This document shows, in pieces, positions 22,814 through 31,439 of a stretch of 64,000 bases of DNA; positions within the stretch are counted from its first letter, which is position 1, and the number at the start of each line of letters is the position of its first letter. This DNA is from Acanthococcus lagerstroemiae (taxonomy: Eukaryota; Arthropoda; Insecta; Hemiptera; Eriococcidae). The translations under genes were made by a program, and so were the position numbers. The stretch lies in assembly GCA_031841125.1 (NCBI GenBank), contig CM063107.1, positions 60,585,814-60,649,813 of the forward strand. Direction: 5' to 3'. A model generated the notes under the pieces. The model worked only from the letters and a program-made list of their open reading frames with translations. It was not told the DNA's origin and searched no databases.

Positions 22814-22927
22814 CTAACTGTACGATATTGTGATATTCGAAGCATTGATGAATTTGTCGAACTTGAAATTAGTGTCGTGTGAAAATTGGATCAGTAGAAC
22901 AACGTAGGCCAGAGCAGCCCCTAAAGC
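22814..22927 (-). CDS. gustatory receptor exon 6 (C-terminus)
   Basis: This final exon encodes ALGAALAYVVLLIQF and 22 more residues before a TAG stop. AYVVLLIQF is the C-terminal signature of insect gustatory receptors (TYhhhhhQF, in transmembrane segment 7), with Ala in place of the usual Thr. It begins in phase 0 after the acceptor TTCATTTGCAG (22928-22938). The phase matches the donor of exon 5 at 26936. Insect gustatory receptors are membrane ligand-gated channels on chemosensory neuron dendrites. The intron before this exon is 4.0 kb and filled with degenerate short-period repeats. Confidence 0.9.
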   Translation of the reverse strand, partial: ALGAALAYVVLLIQFSHDTNFKFDKFINASNITISYS

Positions 22928-23529
22928 CTGCAAATGAAAAGGATGGTTAGTGAAGAAAGAACGCAGTATCGCCCATTCTGTGATCCTACACAGAGGGGGC
23001 TGCCCCCGAGAAAATACTCGCTGTACTCGCGGTCTTAAGACTTTTTTGAAAAAATGAAGAATACTCGCCGAGCAGTCTACTCGCACGAAATTAAAGGGCG
23101 TTATCGAACATAATTTCATTGCATAATTCAACTACAAAAACATCGATTAGGCTGAATGTACGACAGGTCTTCCAATTTTCGCTCTACCTCAGCTTTTCTC
23201 GACCTGATAAAATCGACCAATACGCTTTACAAACCTTAAAATATTAAAGTGTCTTTCAATAAGAGCATTAAATATGGCGAAAGTTTCACTTATGTTCTCT
23301 CACCGGTAAAAATTCAGCATTTTATGCATATAAAAGAGCGTTGGAATCGTTTGAAAAGCAAACTAGATGCAAATTGGCATTCAGTTGGAAGCCCAAGGAA
23401 AAAAAGAACGAAAAAAGGGAAGAAAGAGAAGAGAAAAAAAACGCAGAAAGAAAGGTCTGAGGGCAACACTGGCTTCAAAGGGTCTTTACTGAAAGGTGGA
23501 AGAGTCCTACAGATCTTTCAAGAGCGTTG

Positions 23530-26100
23530 AAGAGTCTTGAACAAATCTGGAAGAATCATCAAATGTGAAGAAAAAGTTGAAAAAAGCTTAAACATGAAGG
23601 GTCTTAGACCTGCATCAAAAAAGCATAAGTCTGGCGATACCTGTCTTAAGAAGTCGAGAGCGTCCTGAAGAGGTTCAGCACCCCCCCCCCTTCACCCACA
23701 ACCAAGCTAGTCATCCAGCTACCTACGAAGAGTCAAAAAAATTGATTTTCAGTACTTTTTTTTTTCTAACCAAAACTTGAAAGAGAGAAATCACTCAAAT
23801 ATCCTGTTTTTCATTCTTCTTCAATAGGGTGGTCTCCATTTTTCAACTTTTGAATTTAATTTTCATTAGGCTCATCCCCCCCCCTCATTCAAGTCGGCTC
23901 GAAATATTAGAAACAAAATTTGTCAACTTTGAGCAACATCGATGACGGATAACTTGTGCCTAAAGGAGGTTGAAATTCTTATAAGAATTGACAATGATTT
24001 TGGAATTTGAGCTGCAGTTAAGGTACAAAACTACATTTTGGCAACCTTGGGGAGAAAGAAGAAGGAGGGACAGACAACCCACTAGGTGGAAAGACGACAT
24101 CAACAATGTCCTGAAAAATAAAAATTTCCACACAATAGCCAAAGATAGGCATTATAGGCAAGAATGGGAGCGCTTGCGAGACCTGGGAGTTAGGTGGAAC
24201 CCGCTTTGAGGGTCACAGCAATAATAATCTAGAAATTGTAATAAAATGTACTTCCTAATAAAGGTACTTTGAACTTTAAATAACCGTAAATCGTCCGGAA
24301 GAGTCTTAAATAGTTTCAAGTAAATCCGGACAAATCTAAGAGAATCTTTCATAGAGCTTCAACAAAACTTCACTGCATTTTGAACAGTTTTACGGAATTC
24401 GAAAAAGACTTCAAAAATCATAAAGAGTCGAAAATAAGCCTGGAAAAGTCTACAACAAGTTTTAAGAAGTACTGAGAAAATATTGAACCGGTACGTCTGG
24501 AAGAATCAAAAGAAATCTTAGGCAGTTCTGGAAGCGTTTTAAAGAGTTGCGTAAAGTCTTAGACTATCTTAAATAAATCTGGATGAATCTGTAAGAGTCT
24601 CAGCAAATGTTATGAACAGTTTACTAAGCGTAAGTCTTAGAAAGTTTTAAAGAAATTATGAAGAGTGTTACTGAGTCTTCATACTGTAACGAGATTCGCA
24701 CCGAAAAACGCACGGAAACACGTACTAAGAACTTTTAATATCACGTTAATATAAACGCACAAAACACAGTAGCTAGATCGCTTTGAGAACACACAGTTTC
24801 GCATACAAAAACCAGACTATACAGTGCCGGCCAGCGGCCTTTATATGTATATCCCGGTGTTATCGGCAAAACACCTTATCGCTTTTGTTATCGAACTTCT
24901 ATTCTGCTGCTCAAAAGCTTATCTCGAATGTTCGGAATTATTTGCCACAATACGTTTTGCACAGGTCTGAACAGTTTCTCAGAGAGTCTAAGTAAGTCTG
25001 AGAGAATCTTTAAGAAGATTTAACAAGTATAAAAGTTTTTGAAAATCCTGAACAGATTTGAAAAAGCTTTTAAGAGGTCTTGGAAAGCCTCAAGCAAGTA
25101 TAGAAATTTCTTACTCTCGTAAGTCTAAAAGAATCTTGAAGAATCTCAACAAGTCTTAAAAATATTGTTTGAATCATCGCATCAAAAGTCTTTAAAAAGT
25201 CTTAAAGAGTCTAAAAGCACATTAAAGGGACTTGGATGGGTCTGAATGAACCTTTAACTAGCCTTAAAAAGTCAAAGAATCTTACACTACAATGGAAGAA
25301 TTTTAGAAGAATCTTACACGCTTGTAAGCCAATTTCAATGAGTCTTAAAGAACCTTCAGCGTTTAGAAAAATCTTAAACATCTTGATGTGTTTTCTCTGC
25401 AAATAATTTTAATGATTTATACAAAAGTTGGAATGAGCTGAAAGAATCTTAACCGAGCATCATGACAATTTTAGCAAGTCTTATAGACGTTTGGAATGGT
25501 CGCAATGGATTTCAAACACCTGGAAGAGCTCAAAAGAATTTTTAATGAGTCTAAAAAGGTCGTGCGAAGGAATACAGGATGTTTCAAAAATAATTTCACC
25601 GGCATTTTCGATTCTTGTGACAGACGTTTGAGAGTGTGGCAAGATATTTGAAATACAACAAAGCCAACATCAGTCCCTGTACCAGACCACTGTGGAGTTT
25701 CACTTGATTCTCTCTGTTAGGGAGTTGAGTGATGAACAAAAGAGTGGCATAAGTTGTGAAAATGGTTTTGTCCTTGACGCATTGTGCTTTTGTGATTAAA
25801 GGATATCATGAAAGAAGGAGGTCATTTTGAACACTTTTTGTAAACCAAATGTCTTTTTTTTTTGTACAAATACATACAAGTTTTTCATGCATTCTCCTAT
25901 TTTTAGTATTCCCACCTTTTTTTCTAATACCTGGTGAAGTTACTTTGAAACACTTTGTATACTGGTCAGGAAAAGATATACACTCAAAAAAATTTGGAAC
26001 AGCAGTAAGATCCTTTAACAATTAGAGAAGAAGAAGAATCTTAATACATTTTGGCGAGTCTTGAACACGTTTAGAACTGCCTTAGAAAACCTTAAGCACA
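23530..26100. repeat. degenerate AAGAGTCTTAAA-type short-period repeat field
   Basis: Imperfect copies of an 11-14-bp motif (AGTCTTAAA, AAGAGTCT, GGAAGAATCTT) recur throughout, spaced irregularly. They look like a highly decayed tandem array. The field is broken by an RTE tail (23988-24260) and by unrelated segments (24680-24960, 25560-26030). No coding function was recognised. Confidence 0.7.
23988..24260 (+). pseudogene. RTE-like retrotransposon 3' tail
   Basis: The plus strand encodes TTFWQPWGERRRRDRQPTRW, then KDDINNVLKNKNFHTIAKDR and EWERLRDLG. This is the extreme C-terminus of RTE-like RTs (compare WSDDFKKLL...SEWSRLGEAFA at 2390). An AATAAAG motif follows at 24256. About 75 residues remain; the rest is lost. 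It is antisense to the gustatory receptor and lies in its last intron. Confidence 0.8.
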
Positions 26101-26157
26101 TTTAAATTTGCTTGCAAAATGAAAAGGGCAAACTTCTATGGGTAATCTACTTCCCTC

Positions 26158-26275
26158 TGGTCATTGATGCGATGTTTGAAAGGGTAGTTTCCAGGGCCAG
26201 AGGTGCGGGGTCTGGGGAGCCACTTTGGCATACCCGCATCGCCATACACTTTACCAGACATTATGATGGTAAATA
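26158..26275. repeat. dispersed repeat Z fragment
   Basis: GATGCGATGTTTGAAAGGGT, followed by AGTTTCCAGGGCC, matches 41768-41802 almost exactly, and the GCATCGCCATACAC end resembles 21700-21720. Confidence 0.65.
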
Positions 26276-26620
26276 ACTGTACAAAGATAGATACCTGAAA
26301 AAATGACAGAACAAAAGAAGAGTGAAAGAAAGAAAGGATGAAAAACAGGAAAAATAAAGAAAATAGAATCTTTTTTTTGTGAAGAGAGAAGAGGTACTAT
26401 CAGTTTTCTTCATGTCACATTTCACTTGAATCCTGTGATATGAACTTGAGCAGTAAAAATTATAGCGAGTACTATCGTATATTTTCTTGGGGGAACCTCT
26501 GGCTGTTAGGATATAAATGAAATTGAAGAGTAATTTTTCAAAAATAGGTATGTCCAAAAATTAATTTTTTTAATAAACACAAATAACTGCTGAAAAATAC
26601 ATTAGAGTTATGAGTTCTGG

Positions 26621-26745
26621 TCAGGGCCGTACCATTAGGAGAGAGGAGGGGTTCAAACCCCTCCCACTGGCCAGAAAAAAAACAATGGATTAATGTGGAG
26701 AGCAGGGTGGATCTATGACCAAGCGCCCCCCCCCCCAAGAGAAAA
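26621..26745. mobile_element. hAT-like MITE end
   Basis: The sequence starts CAGGGCCGTACCATTAGG, matching the terminal sequence of the hAT MITE at 17887-18266 (CAGGGCCGTACC). It contains a C-run. The other end and target duplication were not located, so only one terminus is supported. Confidence 0.5.
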
Positions 26746-26935
26746 TTGATCTTAATTGCAAACCACGAATACCTCAGTAAAAATGCATTCCAGCAATATA
26801 ATAACAATGTAATAAGATTATTTGGATTAGTCTGTCCTATTAAATGACTTTGATTACTCAAAAAGTCCAAATTGGATGCATTCATTTATGGAAGATTACT
26901 CTTCAATTCCATAATGGAAAAAAACTTCAACTAAC

Positions 26936-27025
26936 CGCGTGCACAAAGTATGCATCCAGATTGAAAAGGCCAACTATAGATAGTTTAATAGGTCGGGCAC
27001 GACATTGATATTGGAATAATTTCAC
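26936..27025 (-). CDS. gustatory receptor exon 5
   Basis: This 90-bp exon starts after the acceptor TTTTTATATCAG and ends at the donor GCG|GTTAGT, phase 0 at both ends. It encodes VKLFQYQCRARP followed by IKLSIVGLFNLDAYFVHA. The segment matches the gustatory receptor region just before the last exon (F-s-a-x-GFF-x-Ld-x-x-l-x-x), here with GLFNLDAY. It joins exon 6 to give ...YFVHA/ALGAALAYVV. The exon is too short to be found by simple open-frame scans; frame, phase, splice sites and family fit all agree. The three 3' junctions all being phase 0 matches the conserved intron pattern of the insect gustatory receptor family. Confidence 0.88.
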
Positions 27026-27166
27026 CTGATATAAAAATGAAATAACGTCAATTCTTCATTCGTGTGAATTGCTCAGGAGTGGCCATTTTTATAGCTACAG
27101 TGACTCTCTCCACATCATTCTCAACCCCACTCAAGTGACATGAAGCAGAAATATTTTTCAACTTAC

Positions 27167-27235
27167 TTCGGCAATATTATCTTGAAACAGATTTGATAAT
27201 GTGAATTTGTTTAATGTGTACTGAATCAGTTTTAT
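27167..27235 (-). CDS. gustatory receptor exon 4
   Basis: This 69-bp exon lies between the acceptor ATTCTGTTACAG and the donor GAA|GTAAGT, phase 0 at both ends. It encodes 23 residues, IKLIQYTLNKFTLSNLFQDN and IAE, expected to lie in the last cytoplasmic loop between exon 3 (ends NEE) and exon 5. The intron to exon 5 is 141 bp and the intron from exon 3 is 9.7 kb. The assignment rests on good splice sites, frame, phase and position; the amino acid sequence alone is not diagnostic. Confidence 0.75.
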
Positions 27236-27378
27236 CTGTAACAGAATAATGTTAATCATTGTTTGGACACAAACTAGTACCTCATTAAGGGGCCATGTCA
27301 TTTATTTAAAATACTGAGTGGTTACTCTAGCCTATTGGGTGTTGAGGGATGATAAAATGAAATAAAATATTCATATAG

Positions 27379-27997
27379 GTAAGGTAAAAGGAGGTATTGT
27401 GGCCACCTTAAGCAAGAATCACTCTTGTTCATTCATTTTCACTGTTAATGAAAAAGTAGCTTATGGAACATAAAGTATGATCTATTTCCTATTAGAATTG
27501 CTATTTGAAACCCCCAAAATGAGATTTTAAGCCCCCTAAAGAGGCAATTTTAAAAACCTTCAAAGTGGCCATTTTACCCACACCTGGGGGGTAATGTGGC
27601 CATACTTTTTAATTTTTTTTTTTTTAATTTTTAAAAATATGAAATGATTAATTTTTTTCTTATGGAATTCCTTTTAGGAAATCTCCCCACTCCCATGTGG
27701 CCAACCCTGGAGAAATTTAGGGGTTTAGTACTTACATATAACAGCAGTCAGCAGTCGTCGTGAAGCCCGACAAAAAACACGTATTTCTCAACTTGCCAGA
27801 GAAGACTAGTCACATTTTTTGTGATGACAACTATAGACTTAGAACAAATGGATAAAACACTCTGAAAATTGAGTATGTGTGGTAATACTGATAAAACAAC
27901 AAATCAGTGTGATCACATTGCAGAAATATTACATAGCTCTCGAGATCCTATGGGGTGACCACTTTTGCCACAGTGGTCACATTACCTGCTTTTACCT
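27379..27997. mobile_element. MITE with ~40-bp TIRs (GGTAAAAGSAGGTAWTGTGRCCAC)
   Basis: The left end AAGGTAAAAGGAGGTATTGT (27383-) is the inverted relative of the right end; the reverse complement of the right end reads AAGGTAAAAGCAGGTAATGT. Both continue into GG/GACCAC. Size is about 615 bp with no coding frame. It lies in the 9.7-kb intron 3 of the gustatory receptor gene. Confidence 0.8.
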
Positions 27998-28049
27998 TAT
28001 TTAAAATATGTTTGAAAAACTGGGTTCTATGAAGTTCAACACCTATATC

Positions 28050-28398
28050 TCAGGCCCTAATTATCGCATAATGCTGGTTAAGGTCTTAAAACACTCGGTG
28101 AATCAAGCTCCTTATGAACCTTTTTGTGATTACTTGAATACATTAAGTCTGAGGGGAGTTATGAGGTAACAACCAACTCAACCTCACTACTCACACGCAT
28201 TTCTTCCACTAATTTGTCCATTACTCAAAAACTACTTGACCTACAAAGTTCATTGTAATCTAAGAACACTCAATGAAGCAACCTCCTTCATATGCTTTTC
28301 TGATCACTCAAATCTGTGCAGTCTGAGGAGAATTATGAGATAATAACCAACTCAACCTCACTACTCACACGTATTTCTTCTACTAATTTGTCCATTAC
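28050..28398 (+). repeat. two-unit ~174-bp tandem repeat
   Basis: TCTGAGG(G/A)GA(G/A)TTATGAG at 28148 recurs at 28322, and the following ~75 bp (CAACCTCACTACTCACACG, TTTGTCCATTACTC) is nearly identical. The more divergent upstream portions also align. It abuts the Helitron-like helicase fragment. Confidence 0.75.
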
Positions 28399-28399
28399 T

Positions 28400-28628
28400 C
28401 ACAGAAGCCAACAGAATCAAGAATGCAACAATCATTTGGGATGAAGCTTTAATGGCAAACATGTACGCTCTGATGTGTGTAAATAGACTATTGAAGGACA
28501 TTATGGGAAATGATATGCTGTTTGGTAGCAAGATCATAATTTTAGGTGGAGATTTTAGGCAGGTTCTACCAGTAGTTCTACATGGTTCAAGAGCTGCTAC
28601 AATTGCTAATTCCATTAAGTTTTCTCCT
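28400..28628 (+). pseudogene. Helitron (PIF1-like) helicase fragment
   Basis: The plus strand encodes RIKNATIIWDEALMAN, with the Walker B box WDEA, then NRLLKDIMGNDMLFGSKIII and LGGDFRQVLPVV (helicase motif III), then ANSIKFSPL. These are the central motifs of the PIF1-family helicase carried in Helitron RepHel proteins. The Walker A region upstream and the C-terminal part are missing. At about 28628 the sequence switches abruptly into a Gypsy reverse transcriptase on the opposite strand. Only ~75 residues remain. Helitrons move by rolling-circle replication; this piece is inactive. Confidence 0.88.
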
Positions 28629-28635
28629 TTATGTA

Positions 28636-29245
28636 ATTTATGCAGAAACCTTGTAGATTTTGCTTCCTGATGATCCTTGCTAAAATTCGCTGAAAAATTG
28701 CTGAAGCATTTTTGAAGCCAAATGGTAAACCTAACCACTGACAATGACCACTCTGTGTAACAAAGGCTGTCCTTTGACGATCTTTTACCTTTAAAGGGAT
28801 TGTCCAAAACACCAAATTTATATCCACAGAAGAGAACTACATATTGCTTTCCTTGTGTCTGTACAATCAGGTCATTGATCAATGGGAATGGGTAAACCTC
28901 AGGTACTAACAATTTGTTCAACTCTCTGAAGTCTGTACACATCCTATTATTTTATTTTTTTGTCTCTGGCCTTTTTGTAAGCCAAGGTGACTGGAGAGGC
29001 CAATTATTCCATGTTTTAGTAACTCTGAAATTTTTGCTTCAATTTCTTTTCTATCCTTGTAAGAACAACAGTACAGTTTTTTTGTTATAAACATACGTAT
29101 TTTCTATTAATTTAATATTTGTTTCATAGTCCTTAACCTGACCTACGTCGAACTTATCTTTTGCAAAAGATGAACCATGTTTGTCCACAAGTTTAAAAAT
29201 TTTTGCTTTTTTTTTGGTATCAAGATGTCTTGTTTTAAATTTCAT
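28636..29245 (-). pseudogene. Gypsy reverse transcriptase, truncated before the catalytic Asp pair
   Basis: The frame shows FKLVDKHGSSFAKDKFDVGQ upstream of the palm, then MCTDFRELNKLLVPEVYPFP and LINDLIVQTQGKQYV (RT motifs 1-2). A frameshift follows, then RTAFVTQSGHCQWLGLPFGF and KNASAIFQRILARII. The sequence ends at QNLQGFCINYI, exactly where the family has the YxDD catalytic box, so both active-site aspartates are lost. Several frameshifts are present. Non-functional. Confidence 0.9.
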
Positions 29246-30164
29246 ATCTTCAATAGGAATGAACTCATTCCACTTTTATTAGCATAAGCGAATTTATATA
29301 ATTATGATTAATAGGTGGGTTTAGATACTTGATAGGTTTTTGGGATATTTGATCATTTTTGTCTTGGCAGAGCCTGAATTTTAAAATGCTATCTAAACCT
29401 ATTAAAATATCATATTTGAAATCTTTCCTCTCAACCACAAAGAAACGAGTTTTTTATTCAATATCAAACACCTTCATTTTTAAGTATACTATTCCTAGCA
29501 ACCCGATCTGCGAATTTTTCAGAAAAAGTGCTCAAATGTGACATGATAATTTCAGCACTTTTTTGTACAATTTGTGACAATTAATTCCACCAATCAGAGA
29601 CGAGAACGGGTTTTTGTCAGTCTGCTGCCACCAGTGTCACAACTGGGCAGTTTTTAATACCATTTGTGACAGAAATGTGCTCATTTGTGACAGAAATGTG
29701 CTCATTTGTGTCAATTAAAAAATGTCACGTTTAAGCAGTTTTTTGCTTACTGGGCAGTTTTTAATGCCACTTGTGACAGAAATGTGCTCATTTGTGCCAT
29801 TTTAATAAGTGTCACATTTACGCAGTTTTTTGCTCGCCTCTGCAGGCGCTGGTTATAGCCCTCGCTGCACCCTCAATTGTGAGCATCGCATAGGTATATT
29901 ACATATATTACAGAAATATATTTCTGCCATAAGAATAAATAAATACACGATACCGCAAAGCGAGTGTGGTAGGAGCGCGATAACAATGTAAATAATGTAG
30001 TCAATATTTACAAAAAGCACGTAGAAAATGTATATTTTGCATACATACAACAAAATAATAATTATAGATAGGTACTAAAAATAAAGTACAGGAATAAAAA
30101 CAACCCCTGACTAAGTTGTTCAACTTAATTGGACGCTATATTCAGCGTCAAGGAACCAACCAAC

Positions 30165-30310
30165 ATTTGTAAACAAAATGAGTTATTAGTATGTTTGGAA
30201 AGAGCGTAAAAAGTAGAATTTTTCAAAATTGGGCTGCCGATTCAAAAATGTGTACTCACATTGAAAAATGCTTATCAGTAAACGCTATGTCATATAGTTT
30301 CTACCAAAAT
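30165..30310 (+). repeat. dispersed repeat Y, copy 2
   Basis: Closely matches 15220-15360, for example TTGGAAAGAGCGTAAAAAGT and AAATGTGTACTCAC. Confidence 0.75.
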
Positions 30311-30559
30311 ATTGAGTTCTTATTTATATGCACTTTTGGTTTTGGTTGATGTTGGAGCGCTCCTTCTCAGAATACAAACTGCCAGCAATTCCAAAATGCA
30401 CGGATATTATTCTCTCAGCGCAGTGCAATCACAAAATACAGGTATTATGCAGCTATGTTGATTCCAGCTTATCTATCAGGTGAACAAGCGTAGATACTTA
30501 TAAAGGATGTTATTCTACAGAAAAATTCCGCCAGCAAAGATCATCCGGAGGAAGATTAT

Positions 30560-30785
30560 TATATACTTATCCTGTGTATTTTTTCCTCTTTCAGCCTGTT
30601 CTGTTATTTGGAGAGCTTCATCGTCTATATACGATCGAGTATATTTTGAAATCACTGGTGAACAGCGTGAGGAACATACACGCGCTGTTTACCAGTGATT
30701 TTGAAATATATACTCGTATATATACTAAAAAGCTCCAAATAACAGAACAGACTGAAAGAGGAAAAATACACAGGATAATAATTAT
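30560..30785. repeat. long near-perfect hairpin
   Basis: Two ~105-bp arms (30566-30668 and 30676-30777) are inverted copies. CTGTTCTGTTATTTGGAG on the left pairs with CTCCAAATAACAGAACAG on the right, and AAATCACTGGTGAACAGCG pairs with CGCTGTTTACCAGTGATTT. The loop is about 15 nt. Outer ends match ATCCTGTGTATTTTTTCCTC. A transcript would fold into a long double-stranded stem. Confidence 0.88.
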
Positions 30786-31439
30786 AATTAGGTAACTTAC
30801 TCGTTTTCATTGTAGCCATGTATTTCATTCGCACACGTGGTGGTCAAGGAGCACAGCAACACACGAACGAAATATATTTAAATATAAAATCATAAATTAT
30901 AAGTAGTCGTCAAATTTCAAATTAAAACACAGAAATGAGAGCACAATCACAATCCCAGTTAGTACAAGACAATATATGTTCAAAGTTGAATTTAAGTATA
31001 ACGATTAATTATTTAATTTCTAGGTTCTCTCAAATTGCCACAAATAAGCAGTTTTCTGCTTAAATATGACAACATAAACTGTCACACATAAGCATATTTG
31101 TGACACTTTAATGTCACGGAGGCCGTGTGACATATTTCCAGTGATAAAAGGGGCGGATCTAAATATTTGCCACACTTTTACCACAAATTTGCGAAATTTA
31201 CAGACTTGAGCACTTTTTTTTTGCCACAGATAGTGTCACAAGCTTAAAAACGCAGATCGGGAACTCGACTGCTTCATTCATTGTCTTAAACACAAATCTT
31301 TTTTTACAAGCCTTGTATTCATTTTTTATTTTCATTAAGAATTTTAAATTTATTAATGTTATATATATTTGGGCCTTGGTCATACAGTGCCTGGGCTTTA
31401 AGATCTTCGACAATTATATTTAATTTGATGAGTGGAGAG

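Larger units (their letters stand above)
29502..31261. mobile_element. 1.76-kb TIR element with GTGACA/TGTCAC subterminal repeats
   Basis: Left terminus CCCGATCTGCGAA and right terminus (reverse complement) CCCGATCTGCGTT are inverted repeats. Subterminal regions are filled with GTGACAGAAATGTGCTCATT and GCAGTTTTTTGCT-type motifs on both sides (29560-29830 and 31030-31240). The interior carries dispersed repeat Y (30165-30310) and a long hairpin (30560-30785). No transposase is visible. It splits the Gypsy protease. A shorter relative with similar ends (CGATCTACAAG / GCAGATCGG) is at 38838-39086. Confidence 0.8.
29300..31410 (-). pseudogene. Gypsy aspartic protease, split by a DNA element
   Basis: The N-terminal half (31410-31262) contains YITLINLKFLMKIKNEYKAC and then NEAVEF. 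The expected active-site triplet before it is degraded. The C-terminal half (29501-29370) contains IVYLKMKVFDIE and FKYDILIGLDSILKFRL, the ILIG-x-D segment that closes retroviral-type proteases. The two halves are separated by the 29502-31261 insertion. Reading frames are broken. Confidence 0.7.

Noticed and set aside
23249..23530. 93-codon Lys-rich plus-strand frame
   Set aside because: A-rich low-complexity sequence inside the receptor's last intron, with no motif.
28149..28398. CRISPR-like repeat array
   Set aside because: Only two 174-bp tandem units in a eukaryotic context; no short repeat-spacer pattern.
28361..28627. Downstream part of a 193-codon minus-strand frame
   Set aside because: Only the first third (to about 28830) is RT in this frame. 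Below 28628 it is the antisense of the Helitron helicase.
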